The position numbers were made by a program, and so were the translations under genes. The notes beneath the pieces were generated by a model that was not told the DNA's origin, searched no databases, and saw only the letters and a list, made by a program, of their open reading frames with translations. A stretch of 64,000 nt of DNA, from positions 1,766,754 to 1,830,753 of the forward strand of contig CM076668.1 in assembly GCA_038496675.1 (NCBI GenBank), given 5' to 3'. This document shows positions 34,131 to 46,200 of this stretch, piece after piece. Each line of letters begins with the position of its first letter. The first letter of the stretch is position 1. The DNA comes from Rachycentron canadum. Lineage: Eukaryota; Chordata; Actinopteri; Carangiformes; Rachycentridae.

Positions 34131-36180
34131 CTGGTGTCACAGCAGCTCTCTGAGGATGTCACAGCGCATCAGGTCCGCTGTCATTTCATTTGGCGTCACA
34201 TAATGTCAGGTTGTTCAGGCGTTTTTGATATCCTGTGCAACTAACACAGCTGAGTGGAGAGAAAACTGCTGTCATGTGCTATAAAAACAAGTTTGACGTC
34301 TAACCCACTTTTCAGAAATCGCAATATGCAAGTCGTCTGGTTAAGGCTAAATAAGCTGAAGATGATTTAAATGTTTAGAAAAAAATCTTCTATTTTCTGA
34401 GCTAGATCTATAGGAGTTTCTTTTATTAGTCAACACTTTGTTTTATAAAGTCTAAAATCTAACAAGTTTTGATTAATTTTCATTAGCAGGTGTGTGAAGC
34501 CGAGCAAGAAAATCTGTCAAAAGGACGGTGAGAGAAAACAACTAATAGATGAATAAATTGTAAAATCTCATTATTAATAAATGACATTAGTAATCTGTCC
34601 ACATGAATGACTAAATCTGTTCTCATGCTGCATAAGTCAATTAATTGTGATCTTGACTTTATTTAATTTGCACTCAAATTAAAAAATCATTCACACAAAT
34701 TGACAAAACTAGACATGAACGATATTATTAATGTTGTAAATAATGTTGTCACAGATAACACGCAAATACCAGCATGTATCAAAACATGGAGAAACAAATC
34801 TATGTCAAAGCCTCATTCATTTAACACTGTTTTTCCTGAAGTTACAGGTCTGCTCTGCTCTGTTTAGGTGAAGGATGCAGAATGCTGTGTTTTGGTCGCG
34901 CACATGTCTACAGGCACTTAATTTATTCCTGTACGTTAATATTGATATTATATTGGTAGGTCTCTCAATACATTAGGCCACTGTGTCGTCACCCGTCGAA
35001 CCACGTAGCTTTTCATTTTCATTTTTGTCATATCTATTTGCGGTTTCGCCCTTTATACTATTTTTGGCATCACTTAATCATGTTATAAATTGTTTAACAA
35101 TGTATTTAGTTTTAATTTAAACAATTGGAGATTTGTACTCTAAATTCCAGAGTGCAATTATTGTCTCCATGGATTACCAGCAGTATCATAGCCTTACAAT
35201 TAAGGAAGGTCTGTGAATCACTGCAAACCTTTACCCACATATCTGGCTCCATAAATTTCAGTTTCTAACGTCAATACATTTCTCACAGTATTAGAGTTTA
35301 TTTTCCTGTCTCTGTTCTGATGTGTAGCTGTGTTATGAATTTAGGTTGACAGCACTATGTCCCAGACTACCTGTCATTTAATGGCTCTTTAATGTGGTTC
35401 GAAATATTTCAAGGTGTTAATACGTGCTTCAGGACTGGATCTAGTCACTGACATAGAAATATGTGTTTCAGAAATGTCACAATGGTTTAAAACATCATTG
35501 CTGCCAGTAGAAACACACCATAAATGTATTGAATGTATGTTTGATGAACTGTCATAGCTGACAGTAGAGATATTCTCACTGACTGAAATCTTGTGAGCTG
35601 CTGGAAAAGAGTCAGGAGATCCAGATGCATGGAGGAGAAGAGAGATGAGCGACAACAACTGAACCGGTGTCGTGTTGAAGGACTATTGCAGGTGACCACT
35701 TCAACCCTATTACTACATCATACATGGCCAAATATGGTTACTCCTCATGGGACCACATCACTTCCATTAATGTGTGAAGATCTTCTGGGTATCGGAATCT
35801 GCACACAAACAGTGTTGTAATCCTCAGTCCCACAAAGAGAGACTGAAACCTCTTTACACGTGTCACAAAACCCACAAGACTTGTTAACATCTGGGATTTG
35901 TCTGCAATGGAAAATTCACCAATCTACGTTCAGACTCAGGTCAAATGACTCTGCAGTAGACACACACATATTTGTCAACTCAGGCCCCAATCTGCATTAA
36001 TGTTAACACAACGCAACTACTCCCACAACACGTCACTGTGCCCCTGGGTAACAATATTGAAACGCCCATGATAATGAACGTCAGGAGGAGCAACAACCCA
36101 GGGATGAGACGCAGCATCTTTTACAAGGCACGCTTTCTCCACTGTGTCTATTTGGGTGCTATGTAACTACACTGCATTAA
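34131..36180. other. no gene or recognised element
   Basis: AT-rich unassigned sequence. Open frames at 35389-35820 lie on both strands and show no domain. Confidence 0.5.
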
Positions 36181-36260
36181 CTGTGGATAAGGACCACAGG
36201 GGTGTGCCCCGCCCCCGCCACCCCACACGCGTGGGCTGCACAAATAATGGATGGATGGGT
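36181..36260. repeat. possible LINE 3' tail (ATGGATGG)
   Basis: GCACAAATAATGGATGGATGG near 36238-36258 resembles the terminal tail of teleost LINEs, and a GC-rich stretch (GCCCCGCCCCCGCC) precedes it. The match is short and weak. Confidence 0.25.
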
Positions 36261-37409
36261 GTAGACAATGATTCAATTACCACGCAGAGACTCACAGAAT
36301 TACACTAGATGCAAGTGTATTTGCACTAAGGCGGGTATGCAAACAAACTCTGATCTGTCCTGGTAACAGTTCAGTGTAGGACAGTATAGGTGCCCCACGG
36401 GCACTTCAAGCAAACGTGGGTGCATCTGTGGGACAGTTGCTCGGCCATCTGGTTTCACACCTCAAAGGTTTCCTACCTGCTACGTCAGGTCCTGGTTGCA
36501 GTTACTAACGAAGTTTGGCACCGTCGTATTATGTTTTTTCACAGCCTAGCTGAACCTGGTTTACTTGAAGTAACTTAGAAGAGCCACCAGTTACATAAGT
36601 TAGTTTTAAGAAATTCAAACAGACTTTACTGTAGGTGGGTATATTGTTTAACCATCACCAGAAGGCCTGACTGCCCGCTGGCATCTGAGGCGTTAGACCT
36701 CAGCTGCCACCAACACAGATTAGCTGTTGGCAGAGATAAAACCTCCATATGTCGCCTGTTGCTTAGTCATCAACTGTCACATAGCTGTAATTTTGGAACT
36801 TACTTGTACATAATTTACATTTCTTCTTTTTCTATACACACAATGTGTTATGTGTAAGGTGATAAGCGTGTGTGAGTGTGACAGATGCACATTGCCTACT
36901 ACTGTCTTGTCATTATCTAAGAGCTTAAATTTAGCCCCCATCCTCCCCCCACAACCGCCTCACAGTGTTAGCATTAGTTTGATGTTTCATCCAAATGTTT
37001 TCCATTTTTACACTCTCACAGACCCATTGTGACACACTGAGTATGAGGAAATATAGTTACACAGTCACCATCGATACAGAACACGAAGAACATCAGAATA
37101 ATTACATAGTTTCTTCGCAGAAGCAATTGAGATCTACAGCCAATGTATTTCTCTCTGCGCCAGCAAAATAAGGAAAGAAAGTAGCTGCTATGGAATATAT
37201 GCAGTTCACTCTTTTGTGAGCCTCTATCACAGTCAGTATTAGGAGAGATATTATCTGCATGGGCAGTTGAATTGATGTCATTGTTGCCAGATGTGTTATT
37301 GTTAGAAATATCTTCTCTGCTGCTCAGACTGTGGATAGACACATGAGCACTGTAGAAGTGTTGTCACTGTTGCTAAAGTCGTTATCATGGGCAGTGGTTG
37401 CTATGATTT
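36261..37409. other. no gene or recognised element
   Basis: Unassigned sequence up to the LTR boundary. The minus-strand frame at 37016-37342 (108 codons) has Asn/Ser-rich composition and no domain. Confidence 0.5.
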
Positions 37410-38058
37410 TGTAATGTGCGAGACTGGATCCACAATGCAGACACACAGAGAGATTTATTTTGCAAATGGTGCAAAAAGATGAGTGGATTGGGGCAAAGGG
37501 GCAGATGCTGTCTGTCTGTGCAGTAGTGGGGAAGGGTTGGCGTGGTTTCAGGGTTAATCCAGTTGGAGGTTACAAGAGTAGTCTTGCAGCTGGTGGTGTG
37601 GTACCAGGTGGTTTAGGATCAGAGATGGGGTTGACGGACTGAAGTCGGCAGGGGTAAACGTGGTTGGAGCGGGGCAGAACAGAGGCAGGAACCAACAGGC
37701 TGGACATGCCTGGAAACAGAGCAGGCGAGTACAGGTTGACCTGGAGCACAGGAAACAGCAGGTAAGGCACAGAACCAACTGGCGAAGGCACTGAGCAACA
37801 CAGGAATCACGACATTTGGCCTTAGCATTTTACATCAGGGAATGAAACAATGAACTAGGGCAGACTGGAGAGGAGGACCTGGTTCTTCAGCGACATCAGG
37901 TGACGGGAGAGAGGAAGTGGTTGAGCCACGCACAGCTGGAGACGCAGAACAGGGAAGGGACCACGCAGGAGAACACAGACGACGGAGACGACCCTGAGAA
38001 CTGTAATGTTCTCACTGCAGAGAGAAACACTGAGAGCAGGTAGAGGAAGGTCATAACA
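37410..38058 (-). mobile_element. probable solo LTR (gypsy-type)
   Basis: Read on the minus strand, the 649-bp segment starts TGTTATGACC and ends CATTACA, an imperfect TG...CA inverted terminus as in LTRs. A C/T-rich body carries AATAAA at 37453-37458 about 45 bases before the end (the U3-R-U5 order). The composition resembles fish Ty3/gypsy LTRs I know. Neither flank shows a primer-binding site or polypurine tract, so it is a solo LTR. I see no 5-bp target duplication (GATTT versus GCTGC), so an old insertion or a misplaced boundary is possible. The open frames inside it are incidental. Confidence 0.55.
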
Positions 38059-39172
38059 GCTGCTGACAATCAAGGTTATGTATTCTGGTGCAATTGATCA
38101 AAAAGGCTTTAGGGATTAATTCATAATTAATGAATAATAACATTTAGCAGGCTCAGCTTTCCTAGAGATGCCCATGCAGGTTTGCTCAGTCTCAAGACTC
38201 TAATAGTGTTACAGCGTTCATCACTTCCACTGCACACTGTGGTTTTCATTTTGGATGGGGCTCATTGTGGTAGATATGAATGGCTGATAATGTCTGTGTC
38301 TCTGCTCTGCCGCATTGCCCTTGTCATGTCAGATCAATAAGGCTCCCATTAGCACTGGTCTCCACACTGGTATTTCCATTCGCACCTACTGTCTATCATC
38401 TGCTAGCACATTTGAACACCGAAGCCTGGGAGCGCTCTTCACACAGCGGGTGATTAAACCCTATCAACCCTTCTCTCTGTGAGGACGACACCATGGGGGA
38501 AATGTTAATGTGGGTCATATTAGTTAAGCTTTGGGGATTTCCAAACCCATAAACCTGAATCCAGGAGGAAGAGAGTGTGATGGGAAGGTCTAAAGGAGTT
38601 TTTTTTTTTTTTGTGTGTGTGTGTGTGTTATGTTTTTTCCACTGCTTTGAGTCGGCTGTCAGAAGTGGGGTCAATTGGCAGAAAGGTGTGGAAGGAGAGC
38701 ACAATCAAAACGCCGGTGTTTAAATATTGATGGAATGATACCCGTCTGGGAGGAGCCGACTAGTGAAGTTTCTACTGCTGTGTTTTATTGTGCTGTGTTT
38801 GTGTCTGACCTCAGTGAGCAGAAAGGAAAAAGATCTCATTTGCAGTTGGATCATCTGCTGACCGCTTCTCCCCACAATGCTATTATGCAGTTTTAATGAA
38901 TGTGCTTTTAAACTACGAGAGCGGAAGTCCTAAATCTTTGTGGAAAAATGAAATGTGTTTCTTTGATTTATTCACATTCTATCATTATTGAGTTCGGTAG
39001 AGACATTTATATTAGAGAGGCTGTAATATAGAATATAACCTGCAGTTGCCCCTTTGACTCATGGGAAATGGTGCCCAGTGTTAATCCTAGTGTGATGTCC
39101 AAACAAGTAGGTAGTTCATTCCAACCGTAGTTTGTAGATTAGTGCTATGAACAGTCAGCCTGGTGGTGACAT
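38059..39172. other. no gene; short T/TG tract
   Basis: A T12 run followed by TG units lies at 38600-38628. 38290-38420 is single-copy-looking with no distinctive motif. Nothing else was found. Confidence 0.5.
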
Positions 39173-39601
39173 ATTCAATAGTTCCATATTGCCTAAAAGG
39201 ATTTATGTATCTTTTATGATTAGGTTTAGGTTTGATATCAATATTGTGAGTTAATAGAGAAATGCACACAGCCTGTAGCCGCAATCTGAGCCTTAATACG
39301 AGCCAGCAGCAGCCACTGCCTTCAGTCGTGACCCAAGCCCCGCCCACCTGGACCCACCATCCAACCTTGCAGGTTTGGGTTTCTTTGGGCGTTTACCTGC
39401 TATATTTTCAGCCAATCAGAAGAGCGGCTTGGTCTTCCTCTTCTCATTGGCTCGCCTGTTGTTACAAGAGCTCCAGAGAGACGCCTTTAAAAGGAGTCGG
39501 AAAACTAAAGTGAGATGGTTTTTCTTAAAACCATAAATATATCTTCTTCTGGATATCACACAAATAAAACACAGGGAAAGCGTATAATATGGAGCCTTTA
39601 A
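39173..39601 (-). repeat. TTAA-bounded MITE-like element, full copy
   Basis: The right terminus reads TATAATATGGAGCCTTTAA (39583-39601) and the left terminus TTCAATAGTTCCATATTG (39174-39191), an imperfect terminal inverted repeat. Its right half aligns inverted with 16216-16370. Its left half (CAGCCTG after AGAGAAATGCACA, 39258-39276) aligns with 62931-63060 (AGAGAAATGCATACAGCCC). It carries two ATTGGCT/CCAATCA boxes. No coding capacity: a complete ~430-bp non-autonomous copy. Confidence 0.6.
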
Positions 39602-41390
39602 TGGATTATTTAATAGGCACTATTCTGTAGACAGTAAGTATGTGGTAGGCTGCACGTCAGGAGGTGGTTCCAAACAGAGCCACAGTCTGTGTGATTGACA
39701 TCAGCTGGCAGGCTGCCAGCACCGGTGTTACACCACAGGGAACAGGAGACACAGTAAACAAACTTACTTTGTAGCTTTCATGTCTTGGGCAGACAGTGTG
39801 TTGTTAGTGTTTTTGAAGAGTAAAGGATCGCACTAACATCTAACCAGGCCTGACATTTACATGCTGTGTAATGTGCTGCGGCTGAGCAGCTCATTAGCTA
39901 TCTCACCTGTAAGCTGACCTCAGCGGGGCACCTTTTCCTGGGGATTGTTTGTTTGGTGGCTCATTCAACAAGCTTAGGTGCTATAGCAGGGAAGCTAACA
40001 TGGTTTGTTCAACCATCATAGGTTGAACTGGTAAAATGTAAAAAGGAAAAGCAAATTTCCCTGTCCCAGTGAGCCGTTACAGTGCGCCACCATGCTCAAC
40101 ATCCTGGAAGGACCCTGGAAATAACTCACCTAAATGGAATGAGGTGTTCTAATGTTATTAAGCTTTGACTTGCCAAATTGTCTGCTTCCAGTCCGTTGCC
40201 CCTCTCATTCTCTGCAGTGTGGTTCATCCGGCCCTCACAGCTTCATTCTCACCCGCTCCCTTCGTCACCAGCCATGGACCGAGCTCGGAGTCGGCTTCGC
40301 TTCCTGTAGATGAACAAACACAGATAAAACTAAAACAAAATACTTCAGGGATGACGGATCTCAGTGTCCATCACAGCCTTTATAAAGAGTACAGCAGCAG
40401 CACTTTTCCTCTCTTCTTTGTCTACTATTATAACTACGACATCTGCGTTCTGAGTCAGATAAGACCTGCCTTCTTCACTATCTGTAACTGTGAAAGTCAA
40501 AGGCCCCGCCCTATTCATTTCTCTTTTCTGTTTTCTGTTATTAAAGACTAAACCCAGTGGTGAAGACCCACTGATAGTATTCAAATGTTTATATAATTTC
40601 GCACACTATTATTACATTATTATTATTAACTCCATGTCTGTGGCGACTGCGTGAAGTTACTGCTAATGCAAACCAAACATTTCCAGCTGCTGCAGTTTCA
40701 CATTAATAGGATCAACTTTTTTTTTACCAAAACACATGTTTACTTTTATTATGAAGTAGTCATAGTAGACATAGTGTCTGCAAGCTTAGCAGTTGCTGCT
40801 CTGTGGCACTAAACCACACTGTATGGTTTAACTGCAGGTGTCACTAAAGAAACCAGGACTGAAGTCTAAACTCCTAAATGCTTTTTGTGTCTCGCTACAC
40901 AAGACCTAAATTACCCAAATGACTAAACTATTAACAATAAAATAACAACACACAGACATTCAGCTTAAAATGATGCAACTATTAGCTTCATAGTCCGTAT
41001 CGATGATGTCTTATACATTTGTCCATCTGGAAACTGTTAGACGAGCAGTCATGCTATCATGGTGAGCAGTTTTCCACAGTCCTCATGTCTGAAGACAAAG
41101 AGGAACTCTCTTAATCCTGCTTTTTCACTCTATAGAGGGCAGAGTGATCTGTGGGTCAAGGAGGAGGAAGGTCCTTTAACTCAAGCAGCTACACACTGCT
41201 GCCGCTGAAGTGATATTTAAACTGTAATTGCACCTTTTTCAACACCTTCATGACATGTAAGAGCACAGCAAAGCAGAGGGGAACTTCCAAGACTAACTCA
41301 CATACATTTGTACCAATCCAACACACAGACATACTCACACACACGCACATGCACTCTCACTGACATCTATACACTTTTCAACCACCAATG
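39602..41390. other. no gene or recognised element
   Basis: The plus-strand open frame at 40165-40551 (128 codons) is the longest here, but it has no domain, codon pattern or splice context that supports a gene. Otherwise unassigned. Confidence 0.5.
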
Positions 41391-41421
41391 CCCCATCCCC
41401 CACCCCCCCACCCCCCTCCCC
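41391..41421 (-). other. G-quadruplex motif (minus strand)
   Basis: Runs of 4, 4-5, 7, 6 and 4 C separated by single A or T bases or AT. The minus strand is a strong quadruplex pattern. A further C14 run lies at 41539-41552. Confidence 0.7.
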
Positions 41422-44178
41422 GCTGTGCTGTTAAGACTCTGAGCCACAGTAAAAACTTTTTCAATTACAGCCATCTAAACTCTGGCAGACATTATTGTGC
41501 TGGGCTGAAAAGAGAAGCTGAGGAGGCCATCGGCCCAGCCCCCCCCCCCCCCTCCCCGGATCACGAGTATTAATACATTCACACTTGACACATCCATCAT
41601 TCCCTCAAGTTCACTCAGGATACACAGTGGCCATGGATGGACCAGGGAAACATGGCTGCAGAGGCCTCTTATTTCCCTCCTCCATTTTCAACTGCAAATA
41701 TGTTTTGAAGGAAAAGTTATGCTGACTGCTTTATACTATGTTTTGTTCATACTGTATAAAGAGGAAATGTTCATGTTCCTGGCAAATGTATCAGTAAAAT
41801 TCATTTGTTTCAGGCCAAATGATTCGTTTTTTAAACTAAACAAAAAAAAAAAAAAAACACAATGACTTGAGCTGCAAAGTCTTTATCAACATAATCATGA
41901 TCTCTCCATAACCTCAACGAAAATGCTTTTGTTGCCAAAGCCTAACCATATGTGTATTCACATCCACCCCAACCACCACCCTGTAACTCTGTCTATTCAA
42001 GAATCCAGCCATTGATTATGTTTGTCACCACGAAATAACTTCAAAAACAATAATATAAATAGACACTTGTCAGTTTAGATTACGTACGAGTAAAATTGTA
42101 AAATGTCTTCTAAACCAAAAGTAACATATTACAGCTTTAATACCAGCCAAATATTCATATTTAGTTTTATATGGCCTGACAGCTGCATTCATCCCTGTGA
42201 TTGTTGTGGTTGTGGAGAACCTGATAATAATAATACTCCACACTGGGGAGGAACCACCGTAGCAGCCAAAGTTGGCAAGACAGTGATACTGTTGGGAGAT
42301 GACCTGAATTTATTTAGACACATTTGATAGCGCAGGAAAGAAGAAAAAGGTGTGTTTAATCCTGACAGTTATGGGACGCACTCAAGACTCACTGTGCCTG
42401 TCTAATACCACTCAGGATAGGTCCTGGGGCAGCTCACGCTAGCAGATAACTCAAAAGATGCTCTGTTAGCAGCAGAGAGCCAGGCTGGCTAGGGTATATA
42501 AGCATTATGAAAGTGATTTTCAAAAAGTCAGAACCACCAGGTCTGTCATATGTATCCTGGTCAAGATATCAGTGAGGTAGAGAATTGTCCTGCCAGTGAC
42601 TTTGCTCATACGTCAAGTCCACATTTTCATTCCTTTTTACATTAAATAAACAATTTAGTCATTGTGTGACTGTTTTTATTACTGAGAATATAGCTGTAAT
42701 TTTACCTTTTTTACTATTAACATGTTAATTAAATGCGTCAACCTCTCATCTTCCTTGACCCGCCCTGCCTATATGGTGAAAAATATGAACAATATTCCAT
42801 ATTATCAAACACTGGCCCAAGCTCGCGCCAAGAGGAAGATTAAGAGTACAAACCTAAACTAAAACAGACGAGGGTGTACACAGTCAAAACAAGAGCCACT
42901 GTTGTATGACAAGAAGATGATAAAACATTATGTAATAGAATACACTTATATATAATTATAGTCTTAGATGACATCTGGTTTAAAGGTGTGTGTGGATGAA
43001 GATGTACTTCAGCTTATCTGACAAGTGTGTGTTCAGTGTGTGTGTGTGTGTCTGTCAAAGAAAATAATAACTACTCTTTTCAATAAAAGCATGGTTTCTG
43101 CTTCATAGCTCAGTTTAGGAATGATGGATCATGGTTTTAAGCTTAAGCCAATTTAACAACAAGTTCAAGGCCTGGATCCCAGTCTTTGGTGTCTAAGTCC
43201 TAAACTTTGTACAGTCAGCCCCCCCCCCCCCATTCAGCTCCTAGACTAGAAAATAACATAATAACATAATGGAGGCAAATGCATTTCCTCATTAACGTGC
43301 TTATCATAACAATTAGTGGAATATAAATGTATTTTGTTGGCGACAGAACAGCAACCACCACAAGTGGCTCAGCGCCTCCCTGACTGGGTCTGAACACAAA
43401 CAGTCGGACAGGATGTAACGACAGCTGCGCTCAAGACCCCGTCCCTCATTTCACACTGTATCCATGGTTATAAATGAAAATGAATGATCACGGTTACTGA
43501 AAGCATCACAACTACTACACACATCCTCCTCGTTATTAATATAAAACGTGTGTAAACAATGTCACGCTTGGTTTATCATCAGCTGCACACACATTATGTC
43601 ATTGGGAGTGTTTTGCATCATCATTTAAGAGGTGGTGTCGGTACTTCACATCCTAGAAATCCCATGGAAGTACGAGTCTGTTTGTTGTTTGTTGTGTGTG
43701 TTTGTGTGTTGGGGGGGGGGGGGGTTAAAAAACCCTGTGTCCATGATAAAAAAAAAGGCTACAATCAGTATTCAGACCAGATGGAGGTATTTATCAGCTC
43801 TGGCTCCCATTAGGACTAATGTAAACACAGTAATGTCTCTCAGAGCAGAGACACACACTTGTCACCTGTCCAGCATGTTGTTGCTAAACCAGAAATATCA
43901 CGGCATCACTGTTTTAAAAACACACAATCACCAGTCGAAGCGTCTCACACGGACACTCCAACACTTACAGGAGCAACAACCCGCAGATGAGACAATAGAC
44001 TATGTGTAAAAGTGCTCCTTGGAGTTATCCATGTGTCCTCAGTCTGAACAGAAACTGATCAGCTTTTCTTAGCAGCTTTTGAAAATCCACAAATTTAGGT
44101 GGGAAAAGGGTAAAAGCTTCATCTACCTCCTCAACCAACCAGCGCCTCTTGCATTTTTAAAAAATGTTGTTTGCACCG
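41422..44178. other. no gene; homopolymer C, G and A runs
   Basis: Contains C13 at 43219-43231, G14 at 43711-43724, poly-A at 41841-41857 and a TG stretch at 43036-43051. The open frames at 43559-44009 cross the G run and are not credible. Confidence 0.5.
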
Positions 44179-44196
44179 TGTGTGTGTGTGTGTGTG

Positions 44197-44235
<39 letters not shown>

Positions 44236-44286
44236 GCGTGTGTGTGTGTGTGTGCATGTGTGTGTGTGCGTGTGTGTGTGTGTGTG
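44179..44286. repeat. (TG)n microsatellite, interrupted by CG and CA
   Basis: About 54 units with CGTG and CATG interruptions, ended by GTAGTGGGCGG. The alternation of CG and TG is favourable to Z-DNA. Confidence 0.97.
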
Positions 44287-44329
44287 GTAGTGGGCGGGGC
44301 ATTGGCGGTGGGGGGTCTGCTGTACCGAT

Positions 44330-44420
44330 AAAGCTCTGCTGATAATTAGCTTAATGAGAGATTAATTAAGAAGGTAGCTTCAGGGAAGGCACATGGTGGA
44401 GATATACTGAGCTCAGCCAC
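44330..44420. promoter_or_regulatory. homeodomain-motif cluster
   Basis: TAATTA at 44343-44348 and TTAATTAA at 44362-44369, with CTTAATGAG between, just after the TG array. Weak regulatory candidate. Confidence 0.22.
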
Positions 44421-45799
44421 AAAGACAGTGAGAGAGCATGTATAGGTAGAATATACTGTACCTGCACATGTCTGAACACATTTAAAGTGTCACCAAGCTT
44501 TTAATAACAAATAAATAACACAAACTGTGAATATTTTCTCCAGTGGAGTCGCTTCTCAAACAGTGTTTTGTCTCCATTGAAGAGAACTAGAACATCTGTT
44601 TCCTTGTAAAACTTTGTATTGTCAATTGTTACATCCACACTAAAATGTAAATAATACACATCTCTTTTGCTACAGTTACACATCAGCCTTGACTCCCAGT
44701 GGCAAAAGCCACATGGATAAAGCAGCAGTTGTTCAGCTACATTTGCATTTTAATGCTACAAGTGTCTTTGCTGTGTGTCATATGTCGTATTTTCTGCAAG
44801 AGATAACAACCTGCCTCCTGTTTACAGCAGCACATGTATGCCCAGTGTATGTGAAGGGTCAGATGTGTCAGTATGGGCAGGAGACCATCCTCTACATGTT
44901 GAAGCCAGACAGAACAAGTGTGATGGTTCACACAATGAAAGCAGCTTATGTTTACATTTCCCTAACAAGCTACCACTTGTGCTCATGGCAATAATGACTG
45001 ACTAAGTTATTCCTCTCTATCTGCATCCACTCTCATGTTATTCCATCTACTCCGCTTTCAGACATAAAGCACCTTTTAACAGGATGTGTATAGCCTGACT
45101 TAAGTGTAAGGGCCCTTCTCATTTAGATCTACAGCCACAGTAATAGCTGGTTTAACTATGGCTACCTAAGACGTTTTAGTTGCAGAAATCTCATGATTAG
45201 AATAAACTAAAACAGTTCTTTGCAGCATGTTTTATAAGAATGAAGATGAATCCAGGCGTTTTAATGAACTATGGTTCTGTATTTCACAGTATCTTGACAT
45301 TAGAGAAGGTCAGTGCTGCTTATTGACTGTCCAAACAAACCTGGGCAGATGTGGTGGAGGACATTATAGCTATAATGTGTAATGTGGCTGTAATGTGGTG
45401 TTGGTCCTTCTTCAGGCAAAGTGAGTGCTGAGCCGAAGGGCCTCAGCTTATCTCTCCACTGTGTGGGAGAGAACATGGTTCAGGTGTGGCAGGCAAAGTA
45501 AAGCCTTTTAACCCTGCTCTCAAAGGTATTTCCCCCTGTTCTTGACCCTCACACACACACACACACCCACACACACTCACACACACTGTTATTCCCTTGA
45601 GCAACAGGCCGACCAGCTGCGGGGGACAGAGTTGACGGTGAAGATAAGACGGCTTGTGTGACATCATCTCTCAGGATCACATCGTTTTCTGTGTCGCTCC
45701 CTTTCTCTTTTTTCTCTAACTTGCTCACTCTTAACATGCTCACACACAATCACACACACAGATACACACAACATATGGCCCCAGAAAGCCCTCTAGAGT
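44421..45799. other. no gene; short CA arrays
   Basis: CA stretches at 45548-45590 and near 45740-45770. Opposed open frames at 44689-45005 show no domain. Confidence 0.5.
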
Positions 45800-46200
45800 T
45801 CCACAGAGGGCTATCAGGGCCTAATTAATGGTGGGTGCAGTTATGTTTTATGATAGGACATAATCGGGCTCTAATTAGTGTGAAATAGGGCACAGTGGTC
45901 TGATTTATGACCGGTTAGGATGATCGCTGGGCGGTGATTTAAGAGCCAACATTTCCATCTTGTGTACTTGTAGTTACACTCCAGCCTTCACAACATGTGT
46001 GCTGGGGACTGTGGGGAGAACACGGGCTTAGTATTTTTTCTTTGCATTAATTGAATGAGGCACACCTTAACCAACAGCAGATGATGGAGGGGCTGATCGC
46101 AGGAAGAGGACAGGGAGGCATCTAAAGGGAAATACACACAGAGGGGCATTACTCTTTCATTAGCACACCGGGGGAGATGATGTAGATACAGAGTTGTACG
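45800..46200. promoter_or_regulatory. candidate enhancer, paired TAATTA sites
   Basis: TAATTA at 45822-45827 and again at 45872-45877, 50 bp apart, in repeat-free sequence with TTTTATGATAGG, CATAATCGGGC and GATTTATGACCGG words between and after. GCATTAATTGAATGAGG follows near 46044. It resembles a homeodomain-responsive enhancer; this is inference without conservation data. Confidence 0.32.

Noticed and set aside
40165..40551. 128-codon plus-strand frame
   Set aside because: No recognisable domain, no plausible start context or exon partners, and a length expected by chance in a 64-kb window.
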